32,003 bases of DNA, taken from positions 1 to 32,003 of the IMG/VR virus record IMGVR_UViG_3300025098_000174. One strand, 5' to 3'. Shown piece after piece: positions 13,753-20,900 of this stretch. A program made the translations under genes and the position numbers. Source of the stretch: a virus. Under the pieces are notes generated by a model. It had not been told where the DNA came from, made no database searches, and was given only the letters and a program-made list of their open reading frames with translations. Positions within the stretch are counted from its first letter, which is position 1. The number at the start of each line of letters is the position of its first letter.

Positions 13753-14378
13753 TCGAACTCATAAAAGAAATTAGTATCATCCCCTGCGGTGTACTTAGAT
13801 TTATTTTCCACACCATATTCAATAGTTGAAACCTTGTAGTCTGGGAACCTCATCTTCTTTGGGGATAAAGACTTATCGTAGAATATTACCCGATTGTTAG
13901 GCTGAGCGGCGAAATATCCGTTGTCTAATTGTATTATATTAAAGGACTTATGTTGTGTAGGTACCTCAGAATACCCAATATCTGGTATATTATATTCGGG
14001 ATGACAACTATCTATAGTATATAAATACTCCCCATAATAAAAATTCCCGTTTGGAGCCTTGTATTTACATTTCCCCGACCCTACACTCACCTTTTGTATA
14101 ACTGAGATGTGGTAGCTGAAACAGTCCCAAAGCTCTAGGTCTTCAAGTTCCATCTCTTCCTTCGTTTCTTTCCAAACAAAAGCCGAGATAGGAAGCTTAT
14201 CATATAGAGCTCCCGTCTCATAGAGATAGGTCTCAAAATATAATGCGCGACCTTGGATAGATTTTGCGGTGATCCATAACCCTGGTTCGTATTCACCGTG
14301 CCCCCTCTGAAAGTCATAAAGATATTCCTTCTTAACAAGGACTTCAACAGGCGGCACATTGGCTACTAGGAAAGCCAC
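13740..14378 (-). CDS. Conserved marine-phage protein of unknown function, 212 residues
   Basis: The frame begins with GTG at 14378, two bases after the endolysin stop, and has no strong ribosome site, so translation probably depends on coupling. The protein starts AFLVANVPPVEVLVKKEYLY and is rich in Tyr, Phe and Trp. It has many beta-like segments (GNFYYGEYLYTID; IIQLDNGYFAAQP) and an acidic C terminus. Its tyrosine-rich beta character would suit a small virion or cell-surface protein, but nothing specific is recognised. It is the last gene of the lysis operon. The repeated element at 14298-14305 encodes RGHG here, a frame unlike the other copies. Confidence 0.6.
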   Translation of the reverse strand: MAFLVANVPPVEVLVKKEYLYDFQRGHGEYEPGLWITAKSIQGRALYFETYLYETGALYDKLPISAFVWKETKEEMELEDLELWDCFSYHISVIQKVSVGSGKCKYKAPNGNFYYGEYLYTIDSCHPEYNIPDIGYSEVPTQHKSFNIIQLDNGYFAAQPNNRVIFYDKSLSPKKMRFPDYKVSTIEYGVENKSKYTAGDDTNFFYEFEEQS

Positions 14379-14379
14379 G

Positions 14380-14826
14380 TTAGTAGGCTAGTCCTCTAAT
14401 TGTATATGATAATTTTTCTGCACGCATAGGTGTTTGTTTTGCCCAACGTGAATTGAGCATTTCGTCCGCGGCAAAATGATAGGTGTTAGTAGACAAGTGT
14501 CCAAGAAATTTCTTAAACTTACTTACCCCTCCAACACCTAACTGAAATACCATTTCTATAAGAACTTCTTTAACAGGTTCTGGGTGCTCGTCAAAATTGA
14601 TATTAAAATTGTCAGCGACCAATTGAGCGCAATCACAGGCATTTTCAAAATCATCTTCAAAGACGGCATCAAGTTGTTCTTGACTGTATTCAATACCTTC
14701 TTCATAGTTGTCCTCCTTTGTTACCAAGTGACCGTATCCTATGGTTGCGAATCCTAATGAATCCTTGTAAACATAAGACCTAAATCCTTCGTGTTCTTTT
14801 ATTCTCTCCTTAAGTTTTTCAAACAT
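14380..14826 (-). CDS. Endolysin, T4-type lysozyme (GH24)
   Basis: The 148-residue protein shows the T4 lysozyme active-site layout: Glu13 in KEHEGF, Asp22 in YKDSLG and Thr28 in ATIGYGH. This is the same Glu-x8-Asp-x5-Thr spacing as T4 (11, 20, 26). It would cleave the N-acetylmuramic acid to N-acetylglucosamine bond in peptidoglycan. ATG 14826 has a near-perfect AGGAGG six bases upstream, so it is preferred over the upstream in-frame start at 14847. No signal or membrane anchor is present, so release depends on the holin encoded two genes upstream. It is joined to the 37-residue gene before it by TAATG. Confidence 0.92.
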   Translation of the reverse strand: MFEKLKERIKEHEGFRSYVYKDSLGFATIGYGHLVTKEDNYEEGIEYSQEQLDAVFEDDFENACDCAQLVADNFNINFDEHPEPVKEVLIEMVFQLGVGGVSKFKKFLGHLSTNTYHFAADEMLNSRWAKQTPMRAEKLSYTIRGLAY

Positions 14827-14939
14827 TATCTGCCTCCTATACCCCAATGAACTTCATGTTCATCTTTAGGTTTTTCTTTTTCAAATAGTTTATATACACT
14901 AGCGATAATCTTATATGTGAATATTTCTAATTGATACAT
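14826..14939 (-). CDS. 37-residue peptide inside the lysis cassette
   Basis: The frame is joined at both ends by one-base TAATG overlaps: to the holin stop at 14939-14941 and to the endolysin start at 14826. This argues strongly that ribosomes translate it. The first half is an amphipathic or weakly hydrophobic helix (LEIFTYKIIASVYKLF) and the second is charged, ending VHWGIGGR. The last codons supply the AGGAGG ribosome site of the endolysin. It could be a lysis-timing peptide or a relay that links holin and endolysin translation. No family is recognised. Confidence 0.55.
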   Translation of the reverse strand: MYQLEIFTYKIIASVYKLFEKEKPKDEHEVHWGIGGR

Positions 14940-15334
14940 TATTTCTTTTTAGTTATTAATCCCATAGCACCTTTAGCCCCTTTGATACCAAAGCTAGCTG
15001 AGCAGGCGATATATAATAAATGTTTATAGTAATCTGGTAGACTATGCAAGGCTTCAAACCCTGCTTTAATATGCGGTGTCCAACCAGGAATAAAAACTAG
15101 CACCGCTGGAATTAACAGGGCTAGTAAAATTACTTCATCTTTCCAGCTCCCTTTCATTTGATCTACAGCGGATGCTTCCCATCCAATCTTTCCTGCGATC
15201 TGTTGTTCCTTTAAACTTTTCTGTGCTTTTATTTCTGTTAAAGCTAAATCAGCTTTAGCTTTCTTAGTAGCTACAAATCCTTTAACTGTGTCTCCTAGTA
15301 GAGATGCCAGAGGACCTACTAATAAATTAAACAT
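14939..15334 (-). CDS. Holin, GTA-type three-transmembrane family (candidate)
   Basis: The 131-residue protein has an N-terminal hydrophobic segment (FNLLVGPLASLLGDTV), a Lys/Gln/Glu helix and then the motif WEASAVDQMKGSWKDE typical of the GTA_holin_3TM group. Two further hydrophobic segments follow (VILLALLIPAVLVFIPGW; HLLYIACSASFGI), and the end is Lys-rich. It would form the membrane lesion that releases the endolysin, whose gene lies just downstream beyond a 37-residue peptide. Family assignment is from motif memory. Its topology and neighbours agree. Confidence 0.8.
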   Translation of the reverse strand: MFNLLVGPLASLLGDTVKGFVATKKAKADLALTEIKAQKSLKEQQIAGKIGWEASAVDQMKGSWKDEVILLALLIPAVLVFIPGWTPHIKAGFEALHSLPDYYKHLLYIACSASFGIKGAKGAMGLITKKK

Positions 15335-15594
15335 TACGATACCTTCCTAAATTTTTTAGTTTTCTTTTTTATATTCTTTGGTTGCGATGCATGTTGTTTA
15401 CCAGCAGCTTTAGCTTTTCTTTTCGCAGCGGTAGTCGCTGCATATTCACCAGAGGATAAAGACTTGATAGCGGCAGATGGTAAATATCTTTCACCTGTAG
15501 CTTTTGGACCTTGAGTAGATGGCTTACCAGATTTAGTACGCCACTTCTGTTTGGTCCAAGCCTTTAAACTTTTCTGTGATTTAGTTAACGCCAT
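15334..15594 (-). CDS. Basic DUF5872-like protein
   Basis: The 86-residue protein starts ALTKSQKSLKAWTKQKWRTK and continues KSGKPSTQG...GERYLPSAAIKSL, the W...W.TksGkpS......RYLP pattern of DUF5872-like proteins that recur in marine phages. The C-terminal 35 residues are mostly Lys, Ala and Arg. The start at 15594 overlaps the upstream stop as TAATG, so the longer in-frame extension to 15831 is not used. It runs one base into the holin start. A structural or nucleic-acid-binding role fits its charge, but function is unknown. Confidence 0.7.
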   Translation of the reverse strand: MALTKSQKSLKAWTKQKWRTKSGKPSTQGPKATGERYLPSAAIKSLSSGEYAATTAAKRKAKAAGKQHASQPKNIKKKTKKFRKVS

Positions 15595-15752
15595 TACTTC
15601 TTCTTTGACTTTTGTATTTTTTCCTTTAGAAAATCGGGTAGCTTTTTCTGTTTTGCTGTCAATTTTCCAGCTGGTCCCATTGCTGGTTTTTTTGTTTTCT
15701 TTTTGGCAGGTCTCCCCACCTTGCTTCCGTATGTTCCTGGTCCCTTTGGCAT
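15594..15752 (-). CDS. 52-residue very basic protein
   Basis: ATG 15752 has an AAAGGAA ribosome site, and the product begins PKGPGTYGSKVGRPAKKKTKK. The upstream in-frame extension to 15797 lies inside the Cys-rich microprotein and is not needed. It ends by TAATG overlap with the next gene. Short proteins opening with KGxGTYGSKVGRP are frequent in marine phage genomes, where no role is established. The composition points to nucleic-acid binding. Confidence 0.65.
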   Translation of the reverse strand: MPKGPGTYGSKVGRPAKKKTKKPAMGPAGKLTAKQKKLPDFLKEKIQKSKKK

Positions 15753-15754
15753 TT

Positions 15755-15853
15755 TTATTCCTTTCCGTGTGCGCAATTTGCGCAACCACAATGGCATTGA
15801 GAGGAGTTACTGCAGTGACAATTGTGCCCACAAGATTTGCAAATTGATTCCAT
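15755..15853 (-). CDS. 32-residue Cys/His-rich metallothionein-like microprotein
   Basis: The frame runs from ATG 15853 to TAA 15755-15757, one base after the stop of the upstream gene (TAGGATG) and two bases before the next start. It encodes 8 Cys (residues 5, 8, 12, 14, 20, 22, 24, 27) and 4 His (10, 13, 21, 29) in 32 residues, in CxxC, CxC and CxCxC arrangements. These are the patterns of small metal-thiolate proteins. The aromatic residues are absent, as is usual for metallothioneins. A GGAGGT ribosome site lies 13 bases upstream, inside the preceding gene. It probably binds Zn, Cu or Fe-S, but the metal and purpose are unknown. The frame is too short for usual gene finders. Confidence 0.65.
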   Translation of the reverse strand: MESICKSCGHNCHCSNSSQCHCGCANCAHGKE

Positions 15854-15854
15854 C

Positions 15855-16049
15855 CTATGATTTGTAACCTCCGCCTTTTGATTTATATTGTTTGGCTAGC
15901 ATTTGTGCTTTGCGTGCTGACCACTGTCCTGGGGCTCCACCTTTTCCGCCAGCTTTTATTCTATTAAACAATGCCTTCCTCATACTAGGCTTAGTATAAT
16001 TACCTGCTTTGTTTACGGTAGATTTACTTTTTGTTTTTGACTTTATCAT
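15855..16049 (-). CDS. 64-residue basic Gly/Lys-rich phage protein
   Basis: The start chosen is ATG 16049 (ribosome site AAGG six bases upstream); the frame extends to 16064. The product contains STVNKAGNYTKPSMRKALFN, then IKAGGKGGAPGQWSARKAQM and ends YKSKGGGYKS. This sequence style (AGNYTKP.mRk.lF..IKAGgKGG.pGQWSARKAQ.LA..Y) recurs in marine phage genomes, usually in the neighbourhood of lysis genes. Function is unknown, and DNA or RNA binding is plausible. It overlaps the upstream gene by 26 bases. Confidence 0.75.
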   Translation of the reverse strand: MIKSKTKSKSTVNKAGNYTKPSMRKALFNRIKAGGKGGAPGQWSARKAQMLAKQYKSKGGGYKS

Positions 16050-16248
16050 ATAGTGCCTTAACAAATCCTCTCATTACTACTCTACCTTGCGGAGATTTTT
16101 CTCCTCTTTGTTGAGATAGAATAGCTTTCTTTATCTTACCAGCTTTAGCCCTAGCTCTAGAGCCTGGTGTAGAAAACTTTTTCTTTTTAGGTTTCTTTTT
16201 TGTACCGCTTTTAATTTGCTGATATGTTTGTGCTCTAGTGATTGGCAT
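16024..16248 (-). CDS. 74-residue basic phage protein
   Basis: ATG 16248 overlaps the upstream stop as TAATG. The product opens PITRAQTYQQIKSGTKKK, followed by a long Lys/Arg-rich middle and a short helix at the end (RGFVKALYDKVKNKK). It is one of five consecutive very basic small proteins in the lysis operon. No enzymatic motif is present. Confidence 0.65.
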   Translation of the reverse strand: MPITRAQTYQQIKSGTKKKPKKKKFSTPGSRARAKAGKIKKAILSQQRGEKSPQGRVVMRGFVKALYDKVKNKK

Positions 16249-16487
16249 TATTTATATTTCTTTTCTAAATCTTTTCTTCTAGCTATTTTAATTTGTTTTC
16301 TTTTAACTGGATTTTTAACAGTCTTTTTATCTCTAATATCTTCATAAGTTTTTTTAACTGTATCAATAGCTTTTGATATTTTTTTAACATAAGGTCTAGC
16401 TACTTCTAAATTAGGATAACGTACTTTCTCTCTGTATTTATCCACTCCCTTACCCAATGGTTCTTTTCTTACTCTCTGGTTTTTCAT
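16248..16487 (-). CDS. 79-residue basic protein
   Basis: ATG 16487 follows AAGGATAT, which overlaps the stop of the 38-residue gene. The protein is about one third Lys and Arg (KNQRVRKEPLGKGVDKYREK at the start, RKDLEKKYK at the end) with a central helix that includes PYVKKISKAIDTVKKTY. It probably binds nucleic acid. No known domain. Confidence 0.6.
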   Translation of the reverse strand: MKNQRVRKEPLGKGVDKYREKVRYPNLEVARPYVKKISKAIDTVKKTYEDIRDKKTVKNPVKRKQIKIARRKDLEKKYK

Positions 16488-16496
16488 GATATATCC

Positions 16497-16613
16497 TTAC
16501 TTAGATGGTGAAGAATCAGATGAGGCTTCTGATTGGGGTGCTTCAACCTTTACTGCATCACCACCAATTTTAACAACAGGTGCTGTTATTTTTATTTCTT
16601 CTGTGAGTTTCAT
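16497..16613 (-). CDS. 38-residue first gene of the lysis operon, possibly leaderless
   Basis: The frame starts at ATG 16613, exactly seven bases after the -10 box of a well-matched leftward promoter, so the mRNA would begin at or next to the start codon. No ribosome site is visible. The product has a beta-like N-terminal part (KLTEEIKITAPVVKIGG) and a Ser/Asp/Pro tail. Upstream in-frame codons exist to 16922 but overlap the divergent gene. Function unknown. Confidence 0.45.
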   Translation of the reverse strand: MKLTEEIKITAPVVKIGGDAVKVEAPQSEASSDSSPSK

Positions 16614-16619
16614 ACAAAG

Positions 16620-16648
16620 AGTATACCATATCATTATTTGCTTGACAA
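16620..16648 (-). promoter_or_regulatory. Leftward promoter of the basic-protein/lysis operon
   Basis: On the reverse strand TTGTCA (16648-16643) and TATACT (16625-16620) are separated by 17 bp, with TGG directly before the -10. The predicted start is near 16613. The -35 box shares five bases with the -35 box of the rightward promoter at 16642, so the two cannot be occupied at once. Confidence 0.65.
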
Positions 16649-16670
16649 GGGTGAAAAAACGTGGTAATAT
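16642..16670 (+). promoter_or_regulatory. Rightward promoter of the HTH-metallophosphatase gene
   Basis: TTGACA at 16642-16647 and TAATAT at 16665-16670 are separated by 17 bp, with TGG directly before the -10. Transcription should start near 16677, leaving a short leader with an AGGAG ribosome site (16682-16686) ahead of ATG 16693. Confidence 0.7.
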
Positions 16671-16692
16671 TCGCGCACTACAGGAGATAATT

Positions 16693-17931
16693 ATGGCAAA
16701 AACTACAGCAAAAAGCATACTAATTGACGCTCTAAATGCAGTCATTAGAAATAAAGGCAACAAAGCGGCAGCCTCTAGGGAACTAGGAATACCGCGCACT
16801 ACTCTCATAGAGAGAATTGAACAAGCCCAACTACAGGGTGTTAAACCTACAACGGTGCCCCCCGACGCTGAGGCAGCACTGATTGAACAGCAGTACGCAC
16901 ACGACGCAGAAATTCGTGACATTAAAAGACAAGTAGATTTACTAGCTAAAGAAAATCTTTCCCACCAGAAACTGAAAGACAGCCTACTTAAAGCAGATAA
17001 TCATGTAGTCAAACCACCCAAGTGGTTGACAAAGAATACGCCTGCCAAGGGGGCACCTGGTGTGCCTACTATATTCCTATCTGACTTTCACTGGGGTGAA
17101 GTAGTCTATAAAGAAGCGGTCAATAATATCAATGAGTATGATAGAACCATAGCATTAAGAAGATTCAAGAACGTTATCAATACAACCATAGACTTATGTA
17201 CTAACCACATGGTTAACCCTAAGTATCCTGGTATTATCTGTGCGTTAGGTGGTGATATGATCTCGGGTGATATTCATGATGAGCTAGCTGAAAGTAATGA
17301 TGGTTCTAATATAGAACACGTCTTAGATTTACTAGACAATTTAACATGGGCGTTAGGTAAATTTGCAGATGTATTTGGTAAAGTGTTTGTACCTTGTACA
17401 TTTGGTAACCACTCTCGCACATATAAACAATACCGCCACAAGCAAGCCGCGAAAACTAATTACGATTGGATGTTATACAATTTATTATCTAGGCATTTTA
17501 AAAATGATAAGAGAATACAGTTCCAAATACCTACAGGTTTTGATACAGTATATAAAGTGTATGGTGTTAACTATTTATTGACCCATGGTGATCGCCTCGG
17601 AGTAGCGGGGGGCACGGGAATTGTGGGAATGCTTGGACCTATTGCACGTGGTGTCCAGAAGATTAAACAGGAATACCACAACCAAAATAAAACAATTGAC
17701 TATGTAATTATGGGTCACTACCATCAGTACATATCATTAAAGGGGTGTATCGTTAATGGCTCTACAAAGGGTTATGATGAATACGCTTACTCAAACCGAT
17801 TCACATCTGAGAGACCTCAACAAGCTTTATGGTTTACCCACCCAGAATATGGTGTTACTTTTCAAGTGCCTGTAGTAGTTGATGAGCCTATCAAAAAGAA
17901 ATCTAAAGATTGGGTTTCTTGGATGTGCTAA
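16693..17931 (+). CDS. HTH domain fused to calcineurin-like metallophosphatase
   Basis: The 412-residue protein has an N-terminal helix-turn-helix of the Fis/HTH_8 style (about residues 16-44: AVIRNKGNKAAASRELGI, PRTTLIERI), a coiled linker, and then a complete metallophosphoesterase core. The core motifs are DFH (Asp131, His133), GGD (Asp188), GNH (Asn239, His240), THGD (His298) and GHYH (His342, His344). All dinuclear-metal ligands are therefore present. Its substrate could be a nucleotide, a nucleic acid or a protein. The HTH suggests it acts on or from DNA. It is read against the surrounding leftward genes from a promoter that overlaps the lysis promoter. Three copies of the repeated element lie inside (16855, 17049, 17608). 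Its stop is one base from the stop of the convergent giant gene. Confidence 0.88.
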   Translation: MAKTTAKSILIDALNAVIRNKGNKAAASRELGIPRTTLIERIEQAQLQGVKPTTVPPDAEAALIEQQYAHDAEIRDIKRQVDLLAKENLSHQKLKDSLLKADNHVVKPPKWLTKNTPAKGAPGVPTIFLSDFHWGEVVYKEAVNNINEYDRTIALRRFKNVINTTIDLCTNHMVNPKYPGIICALGGDMISGDIHDELAESNDGSNIEHVLDLLDNLTWALGKFADVFGKVFVPCTFGNHSRTYKQYRHKQAAKTNYDWMLYNLLSRHFKNDKRIQFQIPTGFDTVYKVYGVNYLLTHGDRLGVAGGTGIVGMLGPIARGVQKIKQEYHNQNKTIDYVIMGHYHQYISLKGCIVNGSTKGYDEYAYSNRFTSERPQQALWFTHPEYGVTFQVPVVVDEPIKKKSKDWVSWMC

Positions 17932-17932
17932 A

Positions 17933-20900
17933 CTATTGAGGGTTTGGGCTAGGGAAATCATACTCTACGCCCAGACCTTCTGCGTCTTTCAAATTTTGTT
18001 GTATGTTTGTGGAGCCACCTTTTAGAACTCTGTATTCTTTTGATAAATCTTTCATCGCTTCCATAGCTAATCTTTGCACATCAACATTCAATTGGTTTGT
18101 CCAATCTTGCCTAGAGTTGTATGCATATAATTCTATTAATAACTCTTTTAAATCCTCTTGACCTTCTAGCTGTGATTCAAAATCCTTTTTAATCATACCT
18201 AAAAATATTTTTCTGTAAGCGGTAGTAACTTTTCTATTCATTCTAGATTGTACTTGAGAATTTCTTCCAGAATTTAAACGTTCTAATCTAAGCAACTCTC
18301 TTTCCTTTGTAATTTTAGTAGGTGAAAAACCTATACCTTGTAAGAAAGCGTCATATAAAGTAGCGTCTTCAGTTAGCACTGTACCATATCTACTCTCTAC
18401 TCTACCATCTTCTGCAATATCATTTGCTTTCAATAAGTTAGTAAGAAACGTGGGGGTTACTGCATATGCTAATTCTTTCGCAGGAAATTCTCCTGTAGCT
18501 TCGTAAGCTTGTAGAATATTTCTAGCATTTTGGAAAAAAATAGCACCAGGTGCTCCTAAAAATTCTTCAGCTCTTGCTCCAGTATTTAATCCCATCATAC
18601 TCAAGACGGCTCTCATTTGTCCAGAACCTGGTACAGCTCCGAAAGATAATCTTCTTTGCACATCTACGTTTGCTAGAGTATTTATAATACCATTCTCAAA
18701 AAATTCTGCTACCTTAGGTCCCGATACTTCAGCTAGCATATTTCTAAACTCTGACCTTGAATCTCTATCTATTCCTGTTACTAACCTAGTTAATAAATCT
18801 TTAACCCAAAGAGCGTCATCCATGCCAGGCATACCAAAAAACCCACCAGTAATCATTATCATAACTAACATTTTAGCTAAAGCTTTTCTGCCCGCCGCTT
18901 TTTGCGCAGGTGTACCTTGCCTTAATAACATTCTAGTCATTAAGCTAAACATCTGACTTATGTAAGTTTGGAATAAAAAGAAAGCTGAACCCCAACCACG
19001 CATATATTGTGGTCTATTTAATTTACCGTACACACCAAAAGTTTCTTCTAATACTTGTTGCGCTACTATTCTAGGTGTAGCGACTCCGCCATTTCTATTT
19101 ACGTTTCCTCTAAAATCTGCGTCTGTATTAAAGAAGTTAACTGCGCTTTCCATGGCGTCTGGTTTTTGCATCATCCTGTGGGAGGCAATATATGCAGTTA
19201 AACGTGCAATTGTTTCGAAGGTATTAAAGACACCACCAATGACAGTGTTCTCAAATGTTCTTAGTGCCCTTTGTCTAATTTGGTTTTGGCTAACTGTGCC
19301 ACCACCTACAGGCATCCCTGCTTCGTGTGCTGCCATACCTTGTTTGATTGTACCATTATATATGTCAGCCATAGCATCTTCTCTGACATCTTCTGGTAAC
19401 TTATCAAAATTTAAGAACACATCTTCAAATTTTCTACCATTGAACACTAACATTTTTCTTACGTCATTAAATGCTTTCACTAACTCAACAGCTGCGGATT
19501 GTTTCTGCCCAGATATTGTGCTTAAAATTGGACCACTAAATTGTACAATACTCATTAGCTGTAAGAAAGCAGAAGATATATTACCTCCCAAATAATACCA
19601 GAAACCTAGCCTACGAATTTGGGCTAACTCTTGTTTTGGGTCCATAACATATTTGTACCACTTACTAGAAGCATCACGTAAACTAACATCTGCTTGCTTA
19701 GGATCTTGCGTACCTCGATAAGCGTCTGCTATAGTTTTATTGAATCTATTACCTGCCGCGAAGTTACTGCTGGCTAAACCGTATTGAGTCAACCCTCTTG
19801 CGAAATCAGTACTGTATCCTGGTATACCTCCCGACTGTTTACGCGGTTGTATGAAAGCACTGTATCCTTGGACTACACCATTAGTAATATCAGTACCTTT
19901 ATTTAAAGTTGTTTCTATTTCTTTTCTTATTTCATTATATTTTTCTTTATTAGTGTCTGATAAAAATTGTGCGGCTGCGTCTATAGTATTTAGATCAGCT
20001 TGAACATCTCTTCTTAAATCATTAATAGTAACAGGTTTAGTTCCTGATATAGTTACATCAGGGTTACCTCCGTATTTATTTTGTAATGCTTCTCTAACTT
20101 CTTTTTCTTCATCTTGTTTGACAACACCAAAGCGTACCTTATCAAACATTCTATAATCTACGGTTTTACCGTCTTTATCTTTTACGACAATGTAATGACT
20201 GCCGTATCTTTGTAGTGGTACATAGTCTGTCTTTGTGAAGTCATTATACTTTCTCAGCTCAGAAGTAAGTGCCAACAATCCAGTCCCAGGTGCCCCCTCT
20301 TTATCAGCCTGTCCTAGTAATGTATTTAATCTAGCAATAACACCTTGACCTTCTTTAGCAGTTAGCTGTAAGTTAATTAATATTTCCGCGTTATCACCCA
20401 CAGCTTCCTTAAAATCTTTTACAGCATTAGTTAATTGAAGTATGTCTGTGTAACTTAAATTTTCATAATCATTTTCAGTGAGCTCAGTAATTGATTTAGT
20501 ATTATTTAAAAATGTTTTAGCATCTACATCTATAGCATTTAAAGTTATTAAAGTCTGAATAGTATTTGATAATAAATCTGTAGCAGAATCATTAGCTAGT
20601 AAACCTCTAACGATTTCTTTGTGCATCATTTGTACAGCCTCTTGCACATTCTCATAAGCTTCCGCTAAGTCACCTTCCAATACTACAACTTCTCCTGCTT
20701 TTACTGTACTATCTCCGCCATCTCCATTTCTCTCAGCTCTAAAAATTATTTGACCATTCTCATTCATCCTGTAACGACCCTTAACTTGCTGAGATATTTC
20801 TAATGCTTTATTAATTAGTTTAGCATACTCTGGATTACGCATTACTTTCATAAACTTTTTACTTAAGGTTGCTACGAATTGACTTTGTAATTCTCTAGAC

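Noticed and set aside
15595-15831. Long in-frame N-terminal extension of the DUF5872-like protein
   Set aside because: It overlaps two other small genes in different frames and has no ribosome site; the family start is at 15594.
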